Shown in pieces: positions 29,131 through 37,381 of a stretch of DNA of 64,000 nt (its first letter is position 1; every line of letters starts with the position of its first letter). The translations under genes and the position numbers were made by a program. Below the pieces are notes generated by a model, which saw only the letters and a program-made list of their open reading frames with translations, was not told the origin of the DNA and made no database searches. Where the stretch lies: contig NZ_CP108529.1 of NCBI RefSeq assembly GCF_036002945.1, forward strand, positions 6,877,001-6,941,000, in the 5' to 3' direction. The DNA comes from Streptomyces sp. NBC_01224. GTDB lineage: Bacteria; Actinomycetota; Actinomycetes; Streptomycetales; Streptomycetaceae.

Positions 29131-29586
29131 GTGAAGCTTGATTCCATGTACCAGGAAGTGATCCTGGACCACTACAAGCACCCCCACGGGCGCGGCCTGC
29201 GGGACGGCGACGCCGAGGTGCACCACGTCAACCCGACGTGCGGCGACGAGATCACTCTCCGGGTGAAGTACGACGGCGAGACCATCGCCGATGTGTCGTA
29301 CGAGGGCCAGGGCTGCTCCATCAGCCAGGCCAGCGCATCCGTGCTGAACGAGCTGTTGGTCGGCAAGGAGCTGGGCGAGGCGCAGAAGATCCAGGAGACC
29401 TTCCTGGAACTGATGCAGTCGAAGGGCCAGCTGGAGCCGGACGACGCGATGGAGGAGGTACTGGAGGACGCGGTCGCGTTCGCCGGTGTCTCGAAGTACC
29501 CGGCCCGGGTCAAGTGCGCGCTACTGAGCTGGATGGCGTGGAAGGACGCGACGGCGAAAGCGCTGTCCGAAGGGAAGACGGCATGA
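29131..29586 (+). CDS. sufU: SufU, sulfur-transfer partner of SufS
   Basis: A 151-aa SufU (IscU-like, Gram-positive type). Zinc/sulfur ligands C37 (NPTCGDEITL), C62 (GQGCSISQAS) and C129 (RVKCALLSW) are present, with the 18-21 residue insertion that separates SufU from IscU (LMQSKGQLEPDDAMEE region). The start is GTG 29131; the stop overlaps sufT. Confidence 0.95.
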   Translation: MKLDSMYQEVILDHYKHPHGRGLRDGDAEVHHVNPTCGDEITLRVKYDGETIADVSYEGQGCSISQASASVLNELLVGKELGEAQKIQETFLELMQSKGQLEPDDAMEEVLEDAVAFAGVSKYPARVKCALLSWMAWKDATAKALSEGKTA

Positions 29587-29936
29587 GCGAGAACACGGTG
29601 ACACCCGACGAGGGCCTGACGACCAAGCCGGCCTCCGAGGAGGAGGTCCGCGAGGCCCTCTACGACGTCGTCGACCCCGAGCTGGGCATCGACGTCGTCA
29701 ACCTGGGCCTGATCTACGGCATCCACATCGATGACGCCAACATCGCCACCCTCGACATGACCCTGACGTCCGCGGCCTGCCCGCTGACCGATGTCATCGA
29801 GGACCAGGCGAAGTCCGCGACCGACGGCATCGTCAGCGAGCTGCGGATCAACTGGGTCTGGATGCCGCCGTGGGGCCCGGACAAGATCACGGACGACGGG
29901 CGCGAGCAGCTGCGCGCGCTCGGCTTCAACGTCTGA
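29583..29936 (+). CDS. sufT: SufT-like Fe-S maturation factor (DUF59/MIP18)
   Basis: A 117-aa MIP18/DUF59 protein: ALYDVVDPELGIDVVNLGLIY, then TLTSAACPLTDVIEDQ with the family cysteine, and WVWMPPWGPDKITDDGREQL. In actinobacteria it ends the suf operon and helps mature certain Fe-S enzymes. ATG 29583 overlaps sufU by four bases; a strong hairpin closes the operon. Confidence 0.92.
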   Translation: MSENTVTPDEGLTTKPASEEEVREALYDVVDPELGIDVVNLGLIYGIHIDDANIATLDMTLTSAACPLTDVIEDQAKSATDGIVSELRINWVWMPPWGPDKITDDGREQLRALGFNV

Positions 29937-29947
29937 GCCATCCGCAC

Positions 29948-29987
29948 CGCCGAACGGCCCCCGGCTTCTGTCGGGGGTCGTTCGGCG
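29948..29987 (+). terminator. Hairpin terminator of the suf operon
   Basis: 16-bp stem CGCCGAACGGCCCCCG / CGGGGGTCGTTCGGCG with one G-U pair and an 8-base loop, followed by a T-containing stretch, 12 bases after the sufT stop. Confidence 0.85.
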
Positions 29988-30077
29988 TTGTTCGTCTGCT
30001 GTACGCATGATGTGTCTCCGCCGTTGGCGCGGGAACCGCAACCTTCTCCTCGACATCACGCCGACGAGAGGCACGCT

Positions 30078-31472
30078 GTGCTGCATCAGCTTTCGCTCCA
30101 GAACCGCCGGGCGGCCGCCGCCGCGGGCGGTGTTCTCGTGCTGGCCGCTTTGGGGGTCAACACCCGCGCTCACGCTGCGAGTTACGGAACGCCGACGATC
30201 GGGCTCTCGGTCTCCTACCTCTCCGGAGCGGTCGGTGCGACCGGTGATCCCGTGGTCACCGTCAGCGTCGCGCAGAGCGGCGCCGATGTCACCGCGCTCG
30301 GTGTGGTGGCGTCCGCCAGCTCCAAGCCGTCCGTCGCCGGAACCGGTGATGTGACCGTGACGGGGACCGGCGCCACCCGGCAGCTCACGGTCGCCGCGCA
30401 CGCGCGCGGCTACACGGACCTCACGATCAAGGTCACCGGGCTCGGCGGCAAGACCGCCACCAAGACGCTGCACTACGCAGCGTCCGCCGCCGTGCAGAAC
30501 TCCGCGGATACGCGCTACCTCACCGGGTCCTCGGACGCCTCGGCCGCCGTCGATGTCGGCGGCGGGTACGCGGTCGTGGCCGACGACGAGTCCAACACGC
30601 TGCGGCTGTACAGCCGTTCGGCATCCGGTGCGCCCGTGCGGAGCTGGGACGTCGGCTCGGCGCTCGGGACGGACAAGGAGATCGACATCGAGGGCGCGGC
30701 CCGGGTCGGGAACACCATTTACTGGACCGGTTCGCTCGGCAACAACAAGGACGGCGAGTACAAGTCCGACCGCAACACCGTCTTCACCACGACGGTGACC
30801 GGGTCGGGCGCCGCCACCCGGCTGACGGTCGGCGGCTCGTACAGGAAGCTCCGGAACGACCTCGTCGCCTGGGACAGGGCGAACGGCAACCGGTACGGCT
30901 TCGCCGCGGGTACGGCGGACGGTGAAGCGCCCAAGCAGATCGACGGGTTCAACATCGAGGGCCTGGAGTTCGCGCCCGGCTCGACGACCACCGCGTACCT
31001 CGGCTTCCGGGCACCTCTCGTGCCGCCGAAGGAAGGGGGCAAGGCCCTGATCGTGCCTGTCACCAACTTCGACAAGGTGGCCGGCAGCGGGGCGAAGGCG
31101 GTCATCGGTACGCCGATCGAGCTGGACCTCGGCGGGCTCAGCATCCGGGACATCCGCAAGAACGACGCCGATCAGTATCTGATCGTGGCAGGTTCCTGGG
31201 CGGCCGACGACAACTCCGACCCGTACGCCCTCTACACATGGGACGGTGTCGCCGCACACGCGCCGGTCAAGCGGGCCGATCTGCCGACCGCCGACCCGGG
31301 CGGCTGGGAGGCCGTCGTCGACGTTCCGGACCTGACGGTTCCGGGCGCCCGGGCGCAGCTGATCACGGACGCGGGATCGGCCGATCTGTACGGGGACGGC
31401 ACGGAGGCGAAGGACCTCGACCACGCCGAGTGGAAGAAGTCCCGGGCCGTCTGGTTCACCGTCGGCGGCTGA
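30078..31472 (+). CDS. Secreted protein, DUF3616/phytase-like beta-propeller type
   Basis: A 464-aa exported protein. A Sec-type signal peptide (basic LQNRR, hydrophobic core, AHA-A near residue 33) is followed by a Ca-beta-like immunoglobulin-fold segment (about 34-125) and a C-terminal domain rich in short beta-strand motifs (GGYAVVADDESNTLRLY, IDIEGAARVGNTIYWTGS, FNIEGLEFAPGS), as in DUF3616 and esterase-like phytase domains. GTG 30078 places the signal peptide at the start. Substrate unknown. Confidence 0.7.
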   Translation: MLHQLSLQNRRAAAAAGGVLVLAALGVNTRAHAASYGTPTIGLSVSYLSGAVGATGDPVVTVSVAQSGADVTALGVVASASSKPSVAGTGDVTVTGTGATRQLTVAAHARGYTDLTIKVTGLGGKTATKTLHYAASAAVQNSADTRYLTGSSDASAAVDVGGGYAVVADDESNTLRLYSRSASGAPVRSWDVGSALGTDKEIDIEGAARVGNTIYWTGSLGNNKDGEYKSDRNTVFTTTVTGSGAATRLTVGGSYRKLRNDLVAWDRANGNRYGFAAGTADGEAPKQIDGFNIEGLEFAPGSTTTAYLGFRAPLVPPKEGGKALIVPVTNFDKVAGSGAKAVIGTPIELDLGGLSIRDIRKNDADQYLIVAGSWAADDNSDPYALYTWDGVAAHAPVKRADLPTADPGGWEAVVDVPDLTVPGARAQLITDAGSADLYGDGTEAKDLDHAEWKKSRAVWFTVGG

Positions 31473-31504
31473 CGCAACGGGTGGCTTCGCGCATTGATGT
31501 GGCG

Positions 31505-31545
31505 AACGGCCATGCCCGCCAGGCAGACTGGCGGACATGGCCGTT
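31505..31545 (+). promoter_or_regulatory. Hairpin overlapping the start of the VOC gene
   Basis: AACGGCCATG-C-CCGCCAG / CTGGCGG-A-CATGGCCGTT with a 5-base loop: 17 pairs and one mismatch. The ATG of the downstream VOC gene (31537) lies in the 3' arm. It can terminate the upstream transcript, and if transcribed it hides the start codon. Confidence 0.7.
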
Positions 31546-31902
31546 TCCTTTTACAGCATCGTCGTCGACACCCACGATCTTCCGTCGCTCGCCCGCTTCT
31601 GGTGCCAAGTGCTCGACTGGAAGGTGCTCTTCGAGGCCGACGACGAAATCGTCATCGGCGCCGACAAGTCCGCGGTTCCCGGTATCACCTTCGTCCCCGT
31701 GCCGGAGAAGAAGACGGTCAAGAACCGGCTGCACATCGACCTCGCCCCCGATGACCAGGCCGTCGAGGTCGAGCGCATCATCGGGCTCGGGGCGCGGCGG
31801 GTCGAGATCGGGCAGGGCGCGGATGTGAGCTGGGTGCTGCTGGCGGATCCCGAGGGGAACGAGTTCTGTGTGCTCACCCCGAAGAACTCGCTCATCGACT
31901 GA
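31537..31902 (+). CDS. VOC/glyoxalase-family protein
   Basis: A 121-aa vicinal-oxygen-chelate protein: VVDTHDLPSLARFWCQVLDW, then RLHIDLAPDDQAVEVERI, ending LLADPEGNEFCVLTP. No substrate can be assigned. ATG 31537 lies inside the 3' arm of a hairpin, so translation may depend on whether the mRNA folds. It ends 6 bases before the convergent membrane-protein gene. Confidence 0.82.
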   Translation: MAVSFYSIVVDTHDLPSLARFWCQVLDWKVLFEADDEIVIGADKSAVPGITFVPVPEKKTVKNRLHIDLAPDDQAVEVERIIGLGARRVEIGQGADVSWVLLADPEGNEFCVLTPKNSLID

Positions 31903-31908
31903 GGGGCC

Positions 31909-33012
31909 CTAGGGGCCGTACTGCGGCGGTACGGCTGCCGCCTCGGCGAGGACCGGGCCCAGGTTCTCCGTACGCATGCGCCGGTCGACGTAGAGGAGTC
32001 CGGTCACCAGCTGCGGGAACGTCGCCGAGACGAGCTGACCGATCAGCTGTCCCAGCAAGAGGATCACCACATAGCCGCTCATCGCGAAGACGATCGACGC
32101 GGGGTTCGGGTCGTCGTCCAGGGTCGCGCCCCCGATCATCCCGGAGAACATGCCGAGGAACGAGAACGGGATCTGGATGATGTAGTTCGCCGCCGCCGCC
32201 ATGGCGAAGGCCAGCAGGCTGATCCCGCAGATCCGCCACCAGTCGCCGCGCACCAGCTGCGACGAGCGGCGCAGTGCGGCCACAGGGCGCTGCCCCTCGA
32301 AGACCACGGCCGAGGGGGCCAGGCTGAATTTCACCCAGAGCCAGGCTGCCAGAGGTGCGGTGGCCAGGGCGCCCAGGAAGCCGAGCGAGGCCCACACCGC
32401 GGCGCCGGGCCCGTCCGTCAGTGCGATCGCGCCGATCATGAGGGCGAGGAAGCCGATCATCGCCAGCACCACCGGGATCACCACGATCAGGGCCGTCAGG
32501 ATCACCGTTCCGATCAACGCCGGGATGCGGGCCCAGGCCCGGCGCCAGATGACGGAGAAGGTCGTCGGCCTGCCCAGTACGGCCTCCTGCAGGACCGCGG
32601 GAACGGCCGCGTACATCATGGCTGTGCTGATCGTGAGTGCGACCATGGCGACCAGCCAGAAGGCGCCGAGGGCGATCAGTACCGGTGTGAGGTCCTTCGA
32701 CGACGGCTCCTGTTCGGCGCTGAGCGAGATGACCCGGTGCAGATGGGCACTGACCGCGGAGTACGCGATCAGGGCCGCCGCCCCCGCGACGACCAGCGCC
32801 CCGCCGTACACGGCCACACCGATGCCGAACAGCTGCTTCCAGTAGCGCCCCATCGTGCTGAAGGCGCCGCCGAGTATGTCCCCGAGCTTCAGGGGTACCA
32901 GCGGTATCACTCCGGGCTTCGGCGGCGGCATCCAGCCGCCCCATCCCGGTGGCCCTCCGTACGGTGCTCCGCCGTACGGCGGACCGCCGCCCCACCCTGC
33001 GTCCTGCGCCAC
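31909..33012 (-). CDS. Polytopic membrane protein with Gly/Pro-rich N-terminus
   Basis: A 367-aa protein: a cytoplasmic Gly/Pro/Tyr/Trp-rich N-terminus (PPYGGAPYGGPPGWGGW) and about six transmembrane helices. The fold pattern resembles the membrane domain of glycerophosphodiester phosphodiesterases (DUF-type, without the catalytic domain). GTG 33012 is chosen for GGAG six bases upstream; the longer open frame overlaps the SMR promoter region. Function unknown. Confidence 0.72.
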   Translation of the reverse strand: MAQDAGWGGGPPYGGAPYGGPPGWGGWMPPPKPGVIPLVPLKLGDILGGAFSTMGRYWKQLFGIGVAVYGGALVVAGAAALIAYSAVSAHLHRVISLSAEQEPSSKDLTPVLIALGAFWLVAMVALTISTAMMYAAVPAVLQEAVLGRPTTFSVIWRRAWARIPALIGTVILTALIVVIPVVLAMIGFLALMIGAIALTDGPGAAVWASLGFLGALATAPLAAWLWVKFSLAPSAVVFEGQRPVAALRRSSQLVRGDWWRICGISLLAFAMAAAANYIIQIPFSFLGMFSGMIGGATLDDDPNPASIVFAMSGYVVILLLGQLIGQLVSATFPQLVTGLLYVDRRMRTENLGPVLAEAAAVPPQYGP

Positions 33013-33122
33013 TGCTGCTCCGTTGTGTTGTCGTCCTGTGTGCTGGTCGGGACACCGTAGCGTCCCGGATGGCGCAAAGCTGCCGTACCGTCGTGCGAGC
33101 AGCGATGCGTACACTCGTACAC

Positions 33123-33443
33123 ATGGGATATGGACTGCTCGCCGCTGCGATCGCGGCGGAAGTGGCCGGCACGACGGCCATGAAATACAGCGAGGGCTTC
33201 ACCCGGCTCTGGCCCTCACTCATCACCGTCGCGGGCTATCTCATAGCCTTCACTCTGCTCGCCCAGACGTTGAAGACGCTGTCGATGGGCACCGCCTATG
33301 CCATCTGGGCCGGAATCGGGACCGCCGCGGTCGCCGCCATCGGCATCCTCTTCATGGGGGAGTCCGGCAATACGGTCAAGCTGGCGGGCATAGCGCTGGT
33401 CATCGCCGGAGTGGTGGTGCTGAATCTGGGAGGGGCCCACTGA
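33123..33443 (+). CDS. Small multidrug resistance (SMR) efflux protein
   Basis: A 106-aa four-helix SMR protein (EmrE/SugE type). The key glutamate is E14 in AAIAAEVAGTTAMKYSEGF; the conserved YAIWAGIGTAAVAAIGILFMGE of helices 3-4 is present (seen as YAIWAGIG and LFMGE). These work as proton-coupled dimers exporting cationic compounds. The ATG and the following TetR gene overlap by one base, so the regulator probably controls this efflux gene. Confidence 0.92.
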   Translation: MGYGLLAAAIAAEVAGTTAMKYSEGFTRLWPSLITVAGYLIAFTLLAQTLKTLSMGTAYAIWAGIGTAAVAAIGILFMGESGNTVKLAGIALVIAGVVVLNLGGAH

Positions 33444-33979
33444 TGACACGCCGTTACGACCCCGAGCGGCGCGGCCGCATCATCGATGCCGCGATCCGGG
33501 TGGTCGGCGCCAAGGGCATCGCGGGGCTCAGTCACCGCTCCGTCGCGGCCGAGGCCGATGTGCCGCTCGGCTCGACGACGTATCACTTCGCCTCGCTGGA
33601 CGAGCTGTTGATCGCGGCCCTGCGCCGGTCGAACGAGAACTTCGCCGAGCTCATGCGGGAGTGCGGGGCCCTGACAGACCCGGCCGCCGACCTCGCCGGG
33701 GAACTGGCCGGGCTGCTGGGGGAGTATTTCTCCGGTGGGCGCGGGCGGGCCGAGCTGGAGTACGAGCTGTACCTCGCGGCCCTCCGCAGGCCCGCGTTGC
33801 GGCCCGTGGCCGCCGAATGGACCGACGGCACGGCCGAGTTGCTGTCCCGGCGGACCGATCCGGCCACGGCGAGGGCGCTGATCGCGCTCATGGACGGGAT
33901 CTGTCTGCAGGTGCTGCTCACCGGCGGGGAGTACGACGAGGCGTACGCGCGGGAGATGCTGGGGCGCGTCGCCGGCTGA
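33443..33979 (+). CDS. TetR-family regulator coupled to SMR efflux
   Basis: A 178-aa TetR regulator with the N-terminal HTH (RRGRIIDAAIRVVGAKGIAGL, then HRSVAAEADVPLGSTTYHF). The C-terminal helical domain would bind the inducer. It is translated from ATG 33443 overlapping the SMR stop, so it is likely to repress its own operon when no substrate is present. Confidence 0.9.
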   Translation: MTRRYDPERRGRIIDAAIRVVGAKGIAGLSHRSVAAEADVPLGSTTYHFASLDELLIAALRRSNENFAELMRECGALTDPAADLAGELAGLLGEYFSGGRGRAELEYELYLAALRRPALRPVAAEWTDGTAELLSRRTDPATARALIALMDGICLQVLLTGGEYDEAYAREMLGRVAG

Positions 33980-33989
33980 TGGCTCGGCC

Positions 33990-34078
33990 CTCAAGCCCGA
34001 GGGCTTCGGTTTCGGGGCCGCTCCGGAGCGCCGGACAGGCCGGCTTCCGGGCCGCTCCGGCCTCAAGTTCCCCTCAGT
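33990..34078. repeat. GC-rich intergenic repeat between convergent genes
   Basis: Holds two direct copies of GGGCCGCTCCGG (near 34014 and 34049), flanked by CCTCAAG segments and containing GCGCCGGACAGGC. This looks like the GCGCCGGACGGGC-type intergenic element common in Streptomyces, and probably serves as a two-way terminator between tetR and the HxlR-fusion gene. Confidence 0.5.
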
Positions 34079-34961
34079 CTCCGGACGGGCTTGCCCTTCG
34101 GATCGCCGTCAGCGCCGCCTGCACGCTCGCCTCGATGTCGGTGATCGGGTACAGCGCCTCGCGGATCGTCCGGTCCCGGTCCACCACCAGCGTCAGCCGC
34201 TTCAGCCGGCTGGTCCCCGCCGCACGGAACGTCGGCAGCCGCAGCGCCGCCGTCAGCTCAAGCTCCGCGTCGGACAGCAGCGGGAAGCGCAGCCGCTCCG
34301 CGTCCGCGAACGCCCGCTGCTCGTCCGGGCGTTGGGTGGAAACCCCGTGCACGGTCGCGCCCGCCGCCGTGAACTCGGCCAACTGGTCGCGATACGTACA
34401 GGATTCGAGGGTGCAGCCGCTGGCCCCCGGGATCTCGGACCAGCCCGGCGGATAGGCGTCCCGGCGGGCGTAGGCGCTGGGGAAGCAGTACAGGACGGTG
34501 TACGGGGTGTTGGCGACCGGGTCACGCAACACGGCGTCGTAGTCCAGCAGTTGCAGCTCGGGCAGGCGCGTGCCCACCAGGGCGTGCACGCGGGCCGCCT
34601 CCTTCGATGCCTCCGTGGCCGTTGCCACCATCTCCCCGTCTCCCATCACCCAGGCGTCGCCCCAGTCCTGGAGCGCGATCAGTACGGGCAGCAGTGCGCG
34701 TCCACGCCGGGTGAGCCGGTACTCGTACCGGGGGGGCCGGTCCTGGTACGGCTCCCGGGACAGCACTCCCGCGTCGACCAGCAGCCGCAGCCGCTCGGTC
34801 AGCACCTTGCGGGACACGCCCAGCTCTTCCTGGAGCGCGTCGAAGCGGTGCACCCCGCGCGCCGTGTCCCGCACGATCAGCAGGGTCCACCAGTCGCCGA
34901 CGACATCGAGCGCCTGGGCGATCGCGCAGTCGGCGTCGGCCAGGCGGGTGCGCTGAGGCAT
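34074..34961 (-). CDS. HxlR-type winged helix fused to a PrxQ-like peroxiredoxin
   Basis: A 295-aa two-domain protein. Residues 1-105 are an HxlR-type DNA-binding domain (DVVGDWWTLLIVRDTARGV, then RKVLTERLRLLVDAGVLSR, C12 near the start). Residues 130-290 resemble bacterioferritin-comigratory peroxiredoxins: SGCTLESCTYRDQLAEF carries C183 (peroxidatic position) and C188 (resolving position). HxlR proteins often sense thiol-reactive compounds through cysteines; here a complete thiol-peroxidase-like module is attached. It is divergent from an MFS transporter, and a palindrome covers the intergenic promoter. The sensing role is inference. Confidence 0.85.
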   Translation of the reverse strand: MPQRTRLADADCAIAQALDVVGDWWTLLIVRDTARGVHRFDALQEELGVSRKVLTERLRLLVDAGVLSREPYQDRPPRYEYRLTRRGRALLPVLIALQDWGDAWVMGDGEMVATATEASKEAARVHALVGTRLPELQLLDYDAVLRDPVANTPYTVLYCFPSAYARRDAYPPGWSEIPGASGCTLESCTYRDQLAEFTAAGATVHGVSTQRPDEQRAFADAERLRFPLLSDAELELTAALRLPTFRAAGTSRLKRLTLVVDRDRTIREALYPITDIEASVQAALTAIRRASPSGD

Positions 34962-34995
34962 GGGCTCCTCCTCCGTCGGTCTTCCGCGGACGTCT

Positions 34996-35034
34996 CTTAC
35001 CTGATTGACCTGCAGGAAAGCATGATGCCATAGT
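34996..35034 (+). promoter_or_regulatory. Promoter and operator of the MFS gene
   Basis: TTGACC (35005-35010) and CATAGT (35029-35034), 18 bases apart, form a good vegetative promoter. The imperfect palindrome CTTACCTG-N9-CAGGAAAG (34996-35020) covers the -35 box and is a likely site for the HxlR-type protein encoded divergently. Confidence 0.55.
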
Positions 35035-35072
35035 CCGTTCCCAAGAGAAACTCACTGGGGAGGGTGCTGCGA

Positions 35073-36302
35073 ATGAGGTTTTTCGGGATCATGCGGGACG
35101 TACCGCGCACGGTACGGCTGCTGGCCTTCGGTTCCTTTCTCAACGGAGTCGTCAGCTTCACCTTCGTCTATCTCTTCATCTATCTGACCGGCCCGCGCGG
35201 ACTGTCCGTCCCGCAGGCCGGAGTGATCGCGGGTGTCGGCGGCATCGGCCTGGTCGCGGGGAACTTCACCGGCGGCTGGTTCGGCGACCACTACGGCCAC
35301 CGCCGGATGCTCCTGACCGGTTCGCTGGTGAGCGGGGCGGCGCTCGCCACCCTGCCGGCCCTGCCGGTCGCGGCGATGTACGGCGTGCTGCCGCTCGCGC
35401 AATACGCGGCAGGTGTTGTACGCGCGGCCAACGCCGCACTCGTCGCCGTCTCCGTCCCCGAGGGCAGCCGGCGCCAGAGCTTCGCCCTCGTGCGGGCCGG
35501 TAGCAACGCGGCGTTCGCCGTCGGCCCGCCGCTCGGCGCGCTGATCGCCGCCCGCTTCTCGTACGACTGGCTGTTCGTCGCCGACGGCCTCGGGACGCTG
35601 CTCTTCGCCGGATACGCGTCGGCGGTGCTTCCGGCGCACGGCACCGCGCACAACCGGCCGGTGCGCGAGCCCGGTGCACCCGGGCTCTGGCGGGAGCTGC
35701 GGGCCAGGCCCGCCGTGCTGGTCCTGCTCGCCGCGATCCTCTGCGTCGACCTCGTCTACCGGCAGCAGTACTCGACGCTGCCCGTCTTCCTGTCCGAGCA
35801 CGGCCACGGCGCCCAGTTCTACGGCTGGCTGCTCTCCGTCAACGGCGGCCTCATCCTGCTGCTGGAACTCCCCGCGGCGCACGCGCTGCGCCGGCGCGCG
35901 CCGCTGAGCATCGTGGGGACCGGGCTGCTGCTCGTGGGGGTGGGATACGCGGTGCTGATCCCGGGGGCCGGGGCGCTGTTCGCCGTCACCATGATGGCGT
36001 CACTGACCGCGGGCGAGATCCTCTACAAGACCACCGCGACGGCGTACGTCGCCGATCAGGCTCCCGCCCATGCGCAGGGTCGCTTCCAGAGCCTGTACGC
36101 GGGCGCCTCCATCAGCGGCCAGGTGCTGGCGCCGCCGATCGGCGGCGCCCTCTACGCCGCCGCGCCGGGACTGCTCTGGCCGGCCTGCGCGGTGCTGGCG
36201 GGCGGTGCGGGGGCGGCGGTGCTGGCGGTGCGGCGGCTGCGCGGGCCGGTGCGCGAGGAGGCACCCGCACCGGCTCCCGAACGGCAGGCGCAGCCCGGCT
36301 GA
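35073..36302 (+). CDS. MFS transporter
   Basis: A 409-aa major-facilitator protein with about 12 transmembrane helices. The motif-A-like loop GGWFGDHYGHRRMLLTG lies between helices 2 and 3. ATG 35073 is preferred to GTG 35064 because GGGGAGGG is 8 bases upstream. Divergent from the HxlR-peroxiredoxin gene, which is likely to regulate it. Drug export is likely but the substrate is unknown. Confidence 0.88.
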   Translation: MRFFGIMRDVPRTVRLLAFGSFLNGVVSFTFVYLFIYLTGPRGLSVPQAGVIAGVGGIGLVAGNFTGGWFGDHYGHRRMLLTGSLVSGAALATLPALPVAAMYGVLPLAQYAAGVVRAANAALVAVSVPEGSRRQSFALVRAGSNAAFAVGPPLGALIAARFSYDWLFVADGLGTLLFAGYASAVLPAHGTAHNRPVREPGAPGLWRELRARPAVLVLLAAILCVDLVYRQQYSTLPVFLSEHGHGAQFYGWLLSVNGGLILLLELPAAHALRRRAPLSIVGTGLLLVGVGYAVLIPGAGALFAVTMMASLTAGEILYKTTATAYVADQAPAHAQGRFQSLYAGASISGQVLAPPIGGALYAAAPGLLWPACAVLAGGAGAAVLAVRRLRGPVREEAPAPAPERQAQPG

Positions 36303-36391
36303 CCGGGTGGTCGTGGGCGCCCGGGGGCCGCGCGCGACCATCCGGCGAGACCGGTTGGCTCCGGCGGTGCCTCGCCGGTTAGGTTCGTCTC

Positions 36392-37381
36392 ATGACCGAC
36401 ACGACTCCTGCTCGCACCACCGGCGCCGTCGCCGCCGGCCTCGCCACCATCGCCGGCGACGGTTCCGTTCTCGACACCTGGTTCCCCGCCCCCGAGCTCA
36501 CCGCAGAGCCCGGCCCGGCCGGAACCGAACGGCTCACCCCCGACCAGGCCGTCGACCTCCTCGGCGAGGGCGCCGCCAAGGCCATCGGCGTGGACGCCCG
36601 TCGTGGTGTCGAGATCGTCGCCGTACGTACGGTCATCGCCTCGCTCGACGACAAGCCGCTCGACGCGCACGACGCGTACCTGCGCCTGCACCTCCTCTCG
36701 CACCGCCTCGTCCAGCCGCACGGTCAGAACCTGGACGGCCTCTTCGGTCTCCTCACCAACGTCGCCTGGACCTCGCTCGGTCCGGTCGCCGTCGACGACG
36801 TGGAGAAGGTGCGGCTGAACGCCCGCGCCGAGGGCCTGCACCTCCAGGTCACCTCGGTCGACAAGTTCCCCCGCATGACGGACTACGTCGCGCCGAAGGG
36901 CGTCCGGATCGCCGACGCCGACCGGGTCAGGCTCGGCGCGCACCTCGCCTCCGGTACCACCGTCATGCACGAGGGCTTCGTCAACTTCAACGCGGGCACC
37001 CTCGGTACATCGATGGTCGAGGGCCGGATCTCCGCCGGTGTCGTCGTCGGCGACGGCTCCGACATCGGCGGCGGCGCCTCCACGATGGGCACCCTCTCCG
37101 GCGGTGGCAAGGAGCGCATCGTCATCGGCGAGCGCTGCCTGATCGGCGCCGAGGCCGGTGTCGGGATCGCGCTCGGCGAAGAGTGCGTCGTCGAGGCCGG
37201 GCTCTACATCACGGCCGGCAGCCGCATCACGCTGCCGGACGGCCAGATCGTCAAGGCCCGCGAGCTCTCCGGCGCCTCGAACATCCTCTTCCGCCGCAAC
37301 TCGGTGACCGGAGCCGTCGAGGCCCGCCCGAACAACGCAGTCTGGGACGGCCTCAACGAAATCCTGCACAGCCACAACTAG
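36392..37381 (+). CDS. dapD: Tetrahydrodipicolinate N-succinyltransferase
   Basis: A 329-aa DapD of the actinobacterial type, making N-succinyl-2-amino-6-oxopimelate on the way to diaminopimelate and lysine. The C-terminal left-handed beta-helix hexapeptide repeats are visible (GTSMVEGRISAGVVVGDGSDIGGG read as GTSMVEG and ISAGVVVGDGSDIGGGAS). Its TAG stop shares bases with that of the convergent dapA. It supplies the LL-diaminopimelate of the Streptomyces cell wall. Confidence 0.93.
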   Translation: MTDTTPARTTGAVAAGLATIAGDGSVLDTWFPAPELTAEPGPAGTERLTPDQAVDLLGEGAAKAIGVDARRGVEIVAVRTVIASLDDKPLDAHDAYLRLHLLSHRLVQPHGQNLDGLFGLLTNVAWTSLGPVAVDDVEKVRLNARAEGLHLQVTSVDKFPRMTDYVAPKGVRIADADRVRLGAHLASGTTVMHEGFVNFNAGTLGTSMVEGRISAGVVVGDGSDIGGGASTMGTLSGGGKERIVIGERCLIGAEAGVGIALGEECVVEAGLYITAGSRITLPDGQIVKARELSGASNILFRRNSVTGAVEARPNNAVWDGLNEILHSHN

